A stretch of 64,000 bases of DNA from Muribaculaceae bacterium (GCA_017409345.1 JAFQSX010000032.1:62001-126000); one strand, 5' to 3'. Positions 44,346-52,240 are shown, numbered from the stretch's first letter. Notes: generated by a model from the sequence alone, not told the origin. Numbers and translations: made by a program.

Positions 44346-45124
44346 AAATAACAATAATAACTGCAACTCGAAATAATGTCACTACATTATCAAAGACAAT
44401 AGATAGTGTTCTATCACAATCATATTCAGATATAGAATATATAATCGTTGATGGTGCAAGTACGGATGGCTCATTAGAGATTATTAAAGATTATGCCAAT
44501 AGGTATCCTCATAAAATAAAATATATTAGTGAACCAGATAAAGGGGTATATAGTGCAATAAATAAGGGGATAAGAATGTCAACAGGAGATGTAGTTGGCA
44601 TTCTGCATGGGAATGATTGTTTTTCTTCCGATGATGTGTTGAGTAGGGTGTATGAAGAGATGACCAAAAATGATTCACCGTTTTTATATGGAGATGTGAA
44701 ATATACTAAGGTGGGGAGTGAAAAAGTTGTGCGCTATTATTCTGCCGCACAGTTCACCCCGTCTCATCTATTGCAAGGAATTGCGCCTCCACACCCTTCA
44801 TTATATATGCGCCGATATTTGTTTGATGACTTTGGGTTATATAAAGAAAATTATCTTATCGGAGCCGATTTTGATATGTTTCTACGATTAATGATTGTCA
44901 ATAATATTCATGGTAAATATTTGCCAATGGATATGGTGACAATGACAACCGGAGGGCTATCAACTCAAATTTATCATCAAATTTTTACAAATAATCGTGA
45001 AAAATATCGTGCTTTGCGAGAAAATTCATGTAATGTTAGTGTTTATTTGCTTTTAAAACGGTATCTTTGCACTTTGAAAAGTTTTAGAAAAAAGAAACCG
45101 TTACGCAACAACCTCAAAAAATAG
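44342..45124 (+). CDS. Glycosyltransferase family 2
   Basis: 260 residues from the GTG at 44342. GT-A fold: MKITIITATRNNVTTLSKTI start, IIVDGASTDGSLE, and DKGVYSAINKGIRMSTGDVVGILHGND, where the usual SDD/DxD has become GND followed by a downstream DD. It transfers a sugar from a nucleotide donor to a growing glycan at the inner face of the membrane. It overlaps both neighbours (4 nt upstream, 1 nt downstream), so the operon is translationally coupled. Confidence 0.9.
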   Translation: MKITIITATRNNVTTLSKTIDSVLSQSYSDIEYIIVDGASTDGSLEIIKDYANRYPHKIKYISEPDKGVYSAINKGIRMSTGDVVGILHGNDCFSSDDVLSRVYEEMTKNDSPFLYGDVKYTKVGSEKVVRYYSAAQFTPSHLLQGIAPPHPSLYMRRYLFDDFGLYKENYLIGADFDMFLRLMIVNNIHGKYLPMDMVTMTTGGLSTQIYHQIFTNNREKYRALRENSCNVSVYLLLKRYLCTLKSFRKKKPLRNNLKK

Positions 45125-46008
45125 TGTTAATTACGGGCTCATGCGGATTCCTTGGACGTTATCTTTGTCATGAGTTTAGTGACTGCGATGTTACTACATT
45201 GGGATTGAATCCTAATAATAACATTGTGTGTGACTTGTCAATTAATGTGCCTAAATTTTCTCGAGGTTTTGATTTGGTTGTGCATGCGGCAGGAGACCCT
45301 CGTAACGAAAAGGCTGATGCAGTAAACCATTTTGGAACAATAAATTTATGTAAAGGGTTGGAGTCTGATCCGCCTCGTGAATTTGTGTTTATCTCATCGG
45401 TACAAGTATATGGCAAAACAAAGGGTGAAGATTATGATGAGAGTGAGCCGATTGAGCCATTTACTGAGTACGGAAAATCAAAAGCCAAGGCTGAAGAATT
45501 TCTAAAACAGTGGTGCTGTGAACGAGGAGTCAAACTTTCTATTATTCGTCCTCCATTGATTGTAGGGACACGAATGAAAGGGACTTTGCGATCAATGGTA
45601 AATGGTATATATAGAGGATATTATTTCCATTTTAAAAATAATAGTGCTCGTCGTAGTGTAGTCCATGCAGTTGATGTATCGCATGTAGTAAGATTGATAT
45701 CTCCTATAGGTGGAATATTTAATGTTACTGATGGCGCACATCCATCGGTATATGATTTAGCCGAAGCATTTGCATATAGAATGGGAAATCGTCGCATATA
45801 TACAATTCCCATGTGGATGGCTAGATTGGCTGCTAAATGTGGGGATGTAGTAGGTTATAATAATTCTCCAATAACTACGGTTAAATTGTCGCATCTCACT
45901 GATACTCTTACTTTCAACTCTGATGCAATCTCTAAGGTGATTGATTGGACTCCGAATGTTGTGACCAATTATCTGCGAACTCATAATTATGATGAAAACA
46001 GCCTCTGA
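45124..46008 (+). CDS. NAD-dependent epimerase/dehydratase (extended SDR)
   Basis: 294 residues. Starts at a GTG overlapping the GT2 stop. Rossmann motif ITGSCGFLGRYL, the SDR active-site Ser in FISSVQVYG and the YxxxK motif TEYGKSKAK, then IIRPPLIVG. A nucleotide-sugar 4-epimerase, reductase or dehydratase for the glycan made by this operon; the substrate is not identifiable. Its final bases overlap the next gene by 20 nt. Confidence 0.88.
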   Translation: MLITGSCGFLGRYLCHEFSDCDVTTLGLNPNNNIVCDLSINVPKFSRGFDLVVHAAGDPRNEKADAVNHFGTINLCKGLESDPPREFVFISSVQVYGKTKGEDYDESEPIEPFTEYGKSKAKAEEFLKQWCCERGVKLSIIRPPLIVGTRMKGTLRSMVNGIYRGYYFHFKNNSARRSVVHAVDVSHVVRLISPIGGIFNVTDGAHPSVYDLAEAFAYRMGNRRIYTIPMWMARLAAKCGDVVGYNNSPITTVKLSHLTDTLTFNSDAISKVIDWTPNVVTNYLRTHNYDENSL

Positions 46009-46846
46009 TAAAATAGGATTTTTTGTTGATAATTTGGGCTTGTCAATTAAGAGTTTATTTAAGTTGATGCTAAAATCTCGCAAATCAACAATCTTAAAGG
46101 TGGCATCAGACGAGGATTCAATTATAATCATGGGTAATGGTCCATCTCTAAATGATGCGATTGTAAATTCTTTTGATAAATTAACGACTATACCCACATT
46201 GGCTGTGAATTTTGCCGCAAATGCACCTCAATTCACTCAATTACGTCCGCGCTATTATGTGCTTGCTGACCCTCATTTTTTTGTGGCGACCGATGATGTA
46301 AATGTAAAGAAATTAATGGCTAATATGTCGTCAATAGACTGGAAGATGACACTATTCGTCCCATTTGAAGCGAAAAAACGTGGATTTGCAATCAATAATG
46401 AGAATATAAAAGTGGAATATTTTAATTTCATTGCAGTTGAAGGCTTTGAGTGGATTGAGAATTGGGCTTATGCATCGGGAAGAGGAATGCCTCGCCCTCG
46501 CAATGTGCTTATTCCATCGATTATGATTGCGATGAAATTGGGGTATGGTAATATTTATGTTACAGGTGCCGACCACTCTTGGACTAAAACATTATCTGTC
46601 AATGAACGTAATGAGGTTGTGTCGATTCAACCACATTTCTACAAGGAAGATGAACAGGAACAAAGACGCATAAAAGTTGACTATCTCAAATATCCTCTTC
46701 ATCAAATTATTTATAGCTTCTATGTTGCATTTAAAGCATATCACAAAATTCAACACTATGCATTGCATCGTGGAGTAAAGGTGTATAATTCTACTCCCGA
46801 AAGTTTTATCGATGCGTTCCCTCGTAAGCCGTTGGGCGATATATAG
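45989..46846 (+). CDS. DUF115/GT42-like protein with GNGPSL motif
   Basis: 285 residues. After a 45-residue N-terminal part comes SIIIMGNGPSLNDAI, the nucleotide-binding signature seen both in DUF115 (Maf/MptE-like) proteins and in GT42 sialyltransferases, then VNFAANAPQF and YYVLADPHFF and a later YVTGADHSWTKTL. It is the last gene of the glycan operon (20-nt overlap with the epimerase). DUF115 proteins in other bacteria transfer nonulosonic acids to proteins. As nonulosonic acid genes occur 10 kb away, a similar donor is possible here, but that is inference and the fold assignment is by motif only. Confidence 0.55.
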   Translation: MMKTASDKIGFFVDNLGLSIKSLFKLMLKSRKSTILKVASDEDSIIIMGNGPSLNDAIVNSFDKLTTIPTLAVNFAANAPQFTQLRPRYYVLADPHFFVATDDVNVKKLMANMSSIDWKMTLFVPFEAKKRGFAINNENIKVEYFNFIAVEGFEWIENWAYASGRGMPRPRNVLIPSIMIAMKLGYGNIYVTGADHSWTKTLSVNERNEVVSIQPHFYKEDEQEQRRIKVDYLKYPLHQIIYSFYVAFKAYHKIQHYALHRGVKVYNSTPESFIDAFPRKPLGDI

Positions 46847-46927
46847 ATAGAGATAATTTAAAACTGCAATAACAAATTTTCTTGATAAAAATTGAGGAGA
46901 TTTGTTTTTTTATTCAAGATAAATATA

Positions 46928-46935
46928 TACCTTTG
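46928..46935 (+). promoter_or_regulatory. -7 promoter box for riboswitch 1 and the DUF4465 gene
   Basis: TACCTTTG directly upstream of the riboswitch; TTTG at 46901-46904 may be the -33 element. Confidence 0.65.
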
Positions 46936-46944
46936 CAACGAAAC

Positions 46945-47100
46945 ATTCGGGAAACGTGTGAAATTCACGTACTGTCGCGCAACTGTGAACATTACTTCCC
47001 CGCAAATTGTTGGAGTGGTAATAAAAGTCAGATACCGAGGTGGTTGAAACTCCACCATTAGTCGCTTTCGCTCGAAAAGTGAGACTAAGCAAAAATATCT
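46945..47100 (+). ncRNA. Cobalamin riboswitch 1
   Basis: The aptamer core reads CGGGAAACGTGTGAAATTC..., then ACTGTCGCGCAACTGT and AGTCAGATACCGAGG, the B12 riboswitch pattern. After it come GGTGG...CCACC and a long arm TTAGTC...GACTAA whose loop contains TTTCGCTCGAAAAG. The same parts, with compensating changes, recur at 52243. It is followed by an intrinsic terminator, so B12 binding should stop transcription of the DUF4465 gene. Confidence 0.9.
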
Positions 47101-47143
47101 GATGACCTCTCCGGTAGATGTTTTCATCAATGTATTAATCGCT

Positions 47144-47189
47144 TGTCAATACTTCAAGAGCCTCGGCTAAGAAGTGATTGACATTTTTT
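47144..47189 (+). terminator. Intrinsic terminator, expression platform of riboswitch 1
   Basis: Stem TGTCAAT-A-CTTC (47144-47155) with GAAG-TG-ATTGACA (47171-47183), then six T. It ends 27 nt before the ATG at 47217, the expected place for a transcriptional off-switch. Confidence 0.8.
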
Positions 47190-47216
47190 ATTACAAATAT
47201 TTAAAATATTATTAAG

Positions 47217-47999
47217 ATGAAAACATTTAGATTTTTGCGAAATGGAGCAATGATGATGCTCGTTACAGCATTATTTACTGCTTGTAGTGACGATGACGAC
47301 ACTCAGTTGAGAGTGGATTTTGACGATGCACAAGGTATCACTTACAACGAGCAAGGCTATTGGGATAAGGTTTATGACACCAATGAGACCTCCTTTTCAA
47401 TCGATGGTGTGATTTTCAGTCACCAAGCATCGGCTACCGAGTGGGGTGGATACACCTATTATTCATGGTATGGCTTCTGCCCATCTAAATCAACTGATAA
47501 TACTGACTATAGCGATGGAGACTGGACCTCTAATCAATGGGGTGCTATAACCGGAGGTGGTGTAGCTGGAAATGGTGACGCATATCTCCTTGGGTTCTGG
47601 AACTCAAGCGAAGATACAAATACTCGTCCCGTTCCACCTGCATGTAGTATCAGTTATGGAGGTGGTGCATTCGACCCCGAAGAGGTGTATGTAACCAATA
47701 GTGCATGGGGGTATTATGCTATGAAAAATGGATCAGCATTTAATAAACAATTTGTTGATGGCGATAAATGCACTCTTCACATTTACGGAGTGCGTGGTGG
47801 CGTGATTTCTGGCAAAGTAGAAGTTTTACTTGCTGATGGCGCGAATATTCTCAATACATGGAAGCGTGTAGATCTTGACCCGCTTGGCGACGATATAGAA
47901 ATGATTTATTTTCAAATCACATCAACCGACACCGGAGCATGGGGTATGAATAATCCTGCATTTTTCTGCCTCGACAATCTTAAAATTGACCTCGAATAA
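47217..47999 (+). CDS. DUF4465 surface lipoprotein under B12 riboswitch control
   Basis: 260 residues. Signal peptide, lipobox FTACS followed by four Asp, the acidic export signal that places Bacteroidota lipoproteins on the cell surface. The rest is one DUF4465 domain rich in Trp, Tyr and Gly (TEWGGYTYYSWYGFCPSKST, NAYLLGFW-like strands, SAWGYYAMKNGS, CLDNLKI end). Control by a cobalamin riboswitch points to a role in corrinoid capture. My recollection is that BtuH-type surface B12-binding lipoproteins of gut Bacteroidota are related, but I cannot confirm homology from sequence alone. Monocistronic. Confidence 0.82.
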   Translation: MKTFRFLRNGAMMMLVTALFTACSDDDDTQLRVDFDDAQGITYNEQGYWDKVYDTNETSFSIDGVIFSHQASATEWGGYTYYSWYGFCPSKSTDNTDYSDGDWTSNQWGAITGGGVAGNGDAYLLGFWNSSEDTNTRPVPPACSISYGGGAFDPEEVYVTNSAWGYYAMKNGSAFNKQFVDGDKCTLHIYGVRGGVISGKVEVLLADGANILNTWKRVDLDPLGDDIEMIYFQITSTDTGAWGMNNPAFFCLDNLKIDLE

Positions 48000-48088
48000 G
48001 AGATCCGAATATACATAATAGGGATAATTTGTTTTTAGAAGTGCGAGCGGCATGTTGAGAGATTCAATGTGTCGCTTTTATTATTATT

Positions 48089-49660
48089 TTAGTTAATCGC
48101 TCCAATTTTCATGACATCGTCATCGAATGTGTCACGAGTAATGGCTCTGCCTTTAAGTCGATTGCGATAGGTGTATATTGTGTTGAGTGAAAGGCCTAAG
48201 AAACGAGCGATTTGTTCGCTATCATCAATGCCGAGGCGAAGGAATGCTAGAATACGGAGTTCGGTGTTTAGTTTCATTTCTGGGAGATCAAATCGCTTAT
48301 CTTCCATGAGTAGATTGTTTACTTCGGAAACAAATGAGGGATAAATATGAATAAATGCATTGTCAAAAATTTTGTAGAACATTTGACTTTGTTCGGCAAG
48401 CATTTTTTCCGATTCAATAAGTGAATATAAGTCATTTACTTGATTTGCTTTTATCTTACGCTTTGCTACGCGATGGAATTCTACTAATTTCTCAATGTAT
48501 ATAGAACTTAATGATAGAAATTGACTGATATATGTGTCTTTAGTAACATTGGCTTGGGCGAGTCTGATTTTTAATTCGTTAAGTTTTTTTATCTCTTTAC
48601 GAAGGAAAAGAAGTGAACTTATAATAGCAATTAATGCTATGATAAGAGCTACAACAAGCCATGTGAGCCATGTGAGTTTTGTTTCATCTTGTTTCTTGAA
48701 TGATTGAGCAATAATTGGGTATGCTTCAGCGGTTTGTAGGGCTCGAATTCGAGAGCCTGATTCTACTGCATTATTGAGTGATAGGGCTAAATATCGATAT
48801 GCCCTTGATAGGTCTCCGTTATTAAATAGCCCGACTCCTAATTGTTGGAGTGCAGTTCCCTCAAGTGTCCCGGAATATATGTCAGAAAGGGAGGCTAATG
48901 CCAAGTAGTATAATTGTTTTGTCTCTCCATCTTTTTGTTTTTCATAGTGCTCTGCTAAGTGACTAGATGCTCGTGCAAATTCAAAGTCTTCAATATTGGC
49001 TTTTTTTAACACCTCTGATAGTTCGGCGACCATCATTGCTGTGTTTTTTTTAAGAGCATAAATTTGTGCTAAATATAAGTGATGGCTTGGAGAGCCTTTT
49101 TCAATAAGTGTAGTTAAGGAATCAGTTGCATTTAGTGCTCTTTCTGCATAATATTTACTGAATTTTTCGATAGGATAGAATGAAGAGGCAAAATAGAAAA
49201 GCCTATTCCCTGTTTCGTAAAAATGAATTTTATTTTGAGGATATATAATTTTAGCAATTGAATCATATATCTCTATTGCTTCTTTGATGACTCCTTGAAC
49301 GGGCAATAATGCAACTCGGGATAAAAAAAGTCGCTGCTCCATATCTTGTCTATTTGCTACTTTTGCAGCATCAATGCCTTTTTGGTAGTAAAATAACGCG
49401 GAGTCAATGTTGTTTCGACTATATTTGTCGCCTATTTTTTCGTATATATTAGGCAGTGCTGAAACTTGTGCTTTTGATGCATCTCTCTTTAAAGAGTCTA
49501 TTGTCAGCAAAAGGCTCTGCATATACCTTTCTCGTTGAGATATTGTTAAGTCAAGTTTGTCAAGTGCTTTGTCAAGATTTTGTGGTAATGATTCCTTTGT
49601 AGTTGCATTACCGACGAATATTAAAAATAAAAAAAGAAGAGTTAGTATTGTTTTTCTCAT
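48089..49660 (-). CDS. DUF6377-type membrane regulator: TPR sensor, one transmembrane helix, LuxR-like DNA-binding end
   Basis: 523 residues. Signal peptide or first helix 1-20; helical TPR-type periplasmic region (about 30-310); transmembrane helix near 332-352 (WLVVALIIALIAIISSLLFL); coiled region; and a C-terminal helix-turn-helix (about 455-505, ELRILAFLRLGIDDSEQIARFLGLSLNTIYTYRNRLKGRA). This design, common in Bacteroidales next to outer membrane uptake genes, carries a signal from periplasm to DNA. The promoter box TATCTTTG is at 49693-49700 (minus). It lies between the two B12-controlled loci, so a role in their control is possible. Confidence 0.85.
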   Translation of the reverse strand: MRKTILTLLFLFLIFVGNATTKESLPQNLDKALDKLDLTISQRERYMQSLLLTIDSLKRDASKAQVSALPNIYEKIGDKYSRNNIDSALFYYQKGIDAAKVANRQDMEQRLFLSRVALLPVQGVIKEAIEIYDSIAKIIYPQNKIHFYETGNRLFYFASSFYPIEKFSKYYAERALNATDSLTTLIEKGSPSHHLYLAQIYALKKNTAMMVAELSEVLKKANIEDFEFARASSHLAEHYEKQKDGETKQLYYLALASLSDIYSGTLEGTALQQLGVGLFNNGDLSRAYRYLALSLNNAVESGSRIRALQTAEAYPIIAQSFKKQDETKLTWLTWLVVALIIALIAIISSLLFLRKEIKKLNELKIRLAQANVTKDTYISQFLSLSSIYIEKLVEFHRVAKRKIKANQVNDLYSLIESEKMLAEQSQMFYKIFDNAFIHIYPSFVSEVNNLLMEDKRFDLPEMKLNTELRILAFLRLGIDDSEQIARFLGLSLNTIYTYRNRLKGRAITRDTFDDDVMKIGAIN

Positions 49661-49692
49661 TTGTGTTTTTTGTTAGGTTGGAATGTAGTTGA

Positions 49693-49700
49693 CAAAGATA
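49693..49700 (-). promoter_or_regulatory. -7 promoter box for the DUF6377 regulator
   Basis: TATCTTTG on the minus strand, 32 nt before the ATG at 49660 and downstream of the hairpin at 49726, so this gene has its own promoter. Confidence 0.6.
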
Positions 49701-49720
49701 TAAATAAAAAGATAAAATTG

Positions 49721-49951
49721 CAAATAAAAAAGCCATCCTTCACAGGGCGGCTTTTTTATTTTTCTTGGTTTCCCAAGTTAAACAAACCTAACATAAAACA
49801 CGATTATCAATTTTTCTTAAAGGATGCTTATAAACGCATCTAAATCTAACATTAAATACTAACCCTAAAAATTATTCCCTATATATTGTTTCTTTTTTAT
49901 AGTAACCAAAGTTAGAAATCATCTAACCTAGAAGACTAATTAATTATTTTA
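49721..49951 (-). ncRNA. Candidate small RNA or short leader transcript
   Basis: On the minus strand a perfect TATCTTTG box (49957-49964) is followed by about 200 nt with no coding frame above 16 codons and then a strong terminator hairpin (49726-49757). The next gene has its own promoter beyond the terminator. This is the layout of an independently transcribed small RNA of about 225-230 nt. No family recognised. Two short frames (11-12 codons) precede the hairpin, so a peptide leader is the alternative. Confidence 0.4.
49726..49757. terminator. Bidirectional hairpin terminator upstream of the DUF6377 gene
   Basis: Stem AAAAAAGCC (49726-49734) with GGCTTTTTT (49749-49757) and inner pairing. 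Good U tract on the minus strand; T-run on the plus strand as well. Confidence 0.75.
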
Positions 49952-49964
49952 CGATGCAAAGATA

Positions 49965-50223
49965 TAGGATAAATCAACTACAAAAAGCATAATATAACTA
50001 TAATATAAATACAAAATAAATAAATATTATAATAATATCCTGATATATAGCTTAATGTATTTTTGAATATATATTATTAATATAAATATATATATAGAGT
50101 ATTATTATGTGGAGATGTTATTTATTGCTGAAAAAATGGTCAAAAATACCTCTTGTTTCCTTGAAAAATAATATTAATAGATTAATAATTTGTTATTAGA
50201 AGATAAATTTTAATTGGGTAAAG
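49965..50223. other. Very AT-rich intergenic stretch
   Basis: About 260 bp made largely of A/T with runs such as TATATATATAGAG. I see no gene or repeat unit in it. It follows the divergent promoter box at 49957 and precedes a possible 19-codon frame at 50224. Confidence 0.5.
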
Positions 50224-50283
50224 ATGATTGAATTCATCATCTGGATGATACTTGCTTTACTTAAATTCTTTAGAAAACTTTAA
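50224..50283 (+). CDS. Possible 19-residue hydrophobic peptide
   Basis: Frame ATG 50224 to TAA 50281-50283: MIEFIIWMILALLKFFRKL. It is a hydrophobic helix with a basic C-terminal end, like small membrane-active peptides and type I toxins. It lies just before a strong hairpin (50293-50323). There is no clear promoter or ribosome binding site, so the call is tentative. Confidence 0.2.
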   Translation: MIEFIIWMILALLKFFRKL

Positions 50284-50292
50284 TTATAAAAA

Positions 50293-50323
50293 AAGGTGTA
50301 CCAATATAATCTTGGTGCACCTT
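50293..50323. terminator. Hairpin terminator between the AT-rich region and the Crp-type gene
   Basis: 12-bp stem AAGGTGTACCAA (50293-50304) with TTGGTGCACCTT (50312-50323), one G-U pair. Minus-strand reading is followed by a TTTTTTATAA tract, so it mainly ends the Crp/Fnr transcript. Confidence 0.8.
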
Positions 50324-50356
50324 ATATGGGGTTATTTAATGAAATGAGATGATTAG

Positions 50357-51037
50357 TTATATTTGTCTAATTAGATTGACCAAATCTGGTCGAGAAATTA
50401 CGATAATCTCATTTTGAGAATAATCAATCATTCCTCTTTGTTTCATTGATTCAAGTGTGGCGATAAAAGAGGTGCGTTGAACGCCAAATAATGAATATAA
50501 ATCACGTTGTTTACAAGTTATTTTTATGTCTGTACCACTTTTTTGAGTTAATGCTATGATCCAAAAAGCAATTCGTTCTTCAAGATTACCCGATGACAAT
50601 GCGAGAATTCCGTCAACTGATTTTTGCGCATTCATAGAAAGAATGTTCAAGAAATTGTATAAGAATACGTGGTCGCGGTTTAAGATAGTAATATAGTCAT
50701 TTTTTGATATTTGTAGAATGCTCACATCGGTAATAGCATCAACTGTACATGGATAGTTAGTGCCTAGTCCAAATAAAAATTCAGGAGCTATTACATTGGG
50801 AGAAGCAAGGGTTTGTGATACTTTGAATCGTTCAGAAGCATTTGCAATTGTAGAACGGACTTCTCCGGAAATTATTAGTTTAACATGAGTGCATGGTTCG
50901 CCCGACGAAATAATACGTTCTCCTGCAAGGTATTTTAAAAAGTGAAACTTTGCTTTACCTACGATGTCAGATATGCGTTCAGAACTTGCGCCATGAAAAA
51001 GAGGTAACCCTTTTAATATTTCATACATGCTATCCAT
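50357..51037 (-). CDS. Crp/Fnr family transcriptional regulator
   Basis: 226 residues. N-terminal cyclic-nucleotide-binding-like beta barrel (about 12-125, with GERIISSGEPCTHVKLIISGEVR) and C-terminal winged helix (about 150-222, KQRDLYSLFGVQRTSFIATLESMKQRG). The barrel lacks an obvious RxSAE-like cAMP site and there is no Fnr cysteine cluster, so the effector is unknown. Downstream on the same strand as the BASS transporter gene but with its own box TAAATTTG (51063-51070). Targets unknown. Confidence 0.9.
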   Translation of the reverse strand: MDSMYEILKGLPLFHGASSERISDIVGKAKFHFLKYLAGERIISSGEPCTHVKLIISGEVRSTIANASERFKVSQTLASPNVIAPEFLFGLGTNYPCTVDAITDVSILQISKNDYITILNRDHVFLYNFLNILSMNAQKSVDGILALSSGNLEERIAFWIIALTQKSGTDIKITCKQRDLYSLFGVQRTSFIATLESMKQRGMIDYSQNEIIVISRPDLVNLIRQI

Positions 51038-51062
51038 AATGACAATCTTTTTTACTATAACG

Positions 51063-51070
51063 CAAATTTA
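51063..51070 (-). promoter_or_regulatory. -7 promoter box for the Crp/Fnr gene
   Basis: TAAATTTG on the minus strand, 25 nt before the ATG at 51037. Confidence 0.55.
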
Positions 51071-51107
51071 GGAGTAAAGTTTTAATACTCAAAATAATAT
51101 ACTAATT

Positions 51108-52034
51108 TTAAGTTTTTTTGCATATCCTGCTCGTTTTATATAACTGGTAAGAATTTATTATATTTTGCCATGCAATATAACTGGCAGGTCCTACTGAAGC
51201 AAGTGGATGTAACCATGTTAAAGTCATCCAGATTGCTAAAATTGTATTTTTTTGACCTAATCCTTGAGCGGCTGCAACTTTATCTCCATATCTAGAACCT
51301 ATTTGTCGGCCAATCCAAAATTGTAAAATGCAGGCAATTGCCGCGCCAATTGCAATATATATCATTGATGGGATTTCGGAAGGGGGTTCGTTGATGATGA
51401 AACTAACAGCTCTGCCTACTACGATAAATAATGCAATTGACCAAAGGTAAAAAGAAATGCCCTGATGAGATGCTATGGTTTTGTTGACTTTAGGAAAGAG
51501 GTATTGTAACACAAATGCTATCAGTATTGGAAGTATTAATAGAGGTGCAACTCGATGGAGTATCTCGATGCTAGTGTCAAATAAGGCATCGGAATGGATG
51601 TCGCTACCATTAATTGAAATTTTGACAAAGATTATTGGAGCAATAATAGCAACTGCAAGATTGCTAATTATCGAAAAAGATGTTACTCGCGATACACTTC
51701 CTCCCAACATTCCGGTAACTACCGGTGCGGCTGAGGCTGTAGGGCATAAGAAACATATCATTATTCCTTGAGCCACAATTTGGTTGATTGGAGCAATAAT
51801 AAAGTATGATAAGAATGCTCCTCCAATTTGTATAACAAGTAAAGCCCAAGACATTTGTGTAATCTTGATCTCATTTGGCTTAACTTTGCAAAAAGTGATA
51901 ACAAGCATCACGAAAATAAGATATGGAGTAATGAATGATATTTTATTAATTATATCATGCAAAAATATTCCACCAATCATTGCAATTGGAAGCATCCATG
52001 GTTTCAATTGCTGTCTAAACTTTACAAAATTCAT
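51108..52034 (-). CDS. BASS-family transporter (bile acid:sodium symporter-like)
   Basis: 308 residues with 9-10 hydrophobic segments. The internal repeat of the BASS/SBF fold is visible: ICFLCPTASAAPVVTGMLGGS in the first half and AAAQGLGQKNTILAIWMTLTW in the second, each marking a broken helix. Substrates in this superfamily include bile acids, pantoate, keto acids and arsenite; not determinable here. It is flanked by the B12-controlled btuB locus and a Crp/Fnr gene. The -7 box TAACTTTG ends 4 nt before ATG, predicting a leaderless mRNA. Confidence 0.85.
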   Translation of the reverse strand: MNFVKFRQQLKPWMLPIAMIGGIFLHDIINKISFITPYLIFVMLVITFCKVKPNEIKITQMSWALLVIQIGGAFLSYFIIAPINQIVAQGIMICFLCPTASAAPVVTGMLGGSVSRVTSFSIISNLAVAIIAPIIFVKISINGSDIHSDALFDTSIEILHRVAPLLILPILIAFVLQYLFPKVNKTIASHQGISFYLWSIALFIVVGRAVSFIINEPPSEIPSMIYIAIGAAIACILQFWIGRQIGSRYGDKVAAAQGLGQKNTILAIWMTLTWLHPLASVGPASYIAWQNIINSYQLYKTSRICKKT

Positions 52035-52038
52035 GGAG

Positions 52039-52046
52039 CAAAGTTA
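52039..52046 (-). promoter_or_regulatory. -7 box 4 nt before the BASS transporter
   Basis: TAACTTTG on the minus strand, then CTCC, then ATG at 52034. Confidence 0.55.
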
Positions 52047-52066
52047 CGGAATAAAATTGAAAGTTG

Positions 52067-52208
52067 AATTGAGTGTTAAGAATTGAACGTTGAAAATTAT
52101 TGGCATTGATGATATGGCACGCTATATCAGAAATGAATAGATGTATGCTGGTCTATTGTGTTAGTTTTTTGCTAAATAATGGAAATTATCAACTCTCAAC
52201 ACTCAATT
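52067..52208. repeat. Pair of 20-bp imperfect inverted repeats, possible MITE remnant
   Basis: AATTGAGTGTTAAGAATTGA at 52067-52086 and the inverted copy at 52189-52208 match at 18 of 20 positions and enclose about 100 bp without a gene. Similar GTGTTGAGAGTTGA-type words are common filler in Bacteroidales genomes. Confidence 0.5.
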
Positions 52209-52223
52209 ATCAATTATTTATAC

Positions 52224-52231
52224 TATCTTTG
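52224..52231 (+). promoter_or_regulatory. -7 promoter box for riboswitch 2 and btuB
   Basis: TATCTTTG just upstream of the cobalamin aptamer. Confidence 0.65.
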
Positions 52232-52240
52232 CAGAGAAAT

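Noticed and set aside
49661-49843. 60-codon plus-strand frame upstream of the DUF6377 gene
   Set aside because: Runs through the terminator hairpin and both promoter-side sequences; composition is that of AT-rich noncoding DNA.
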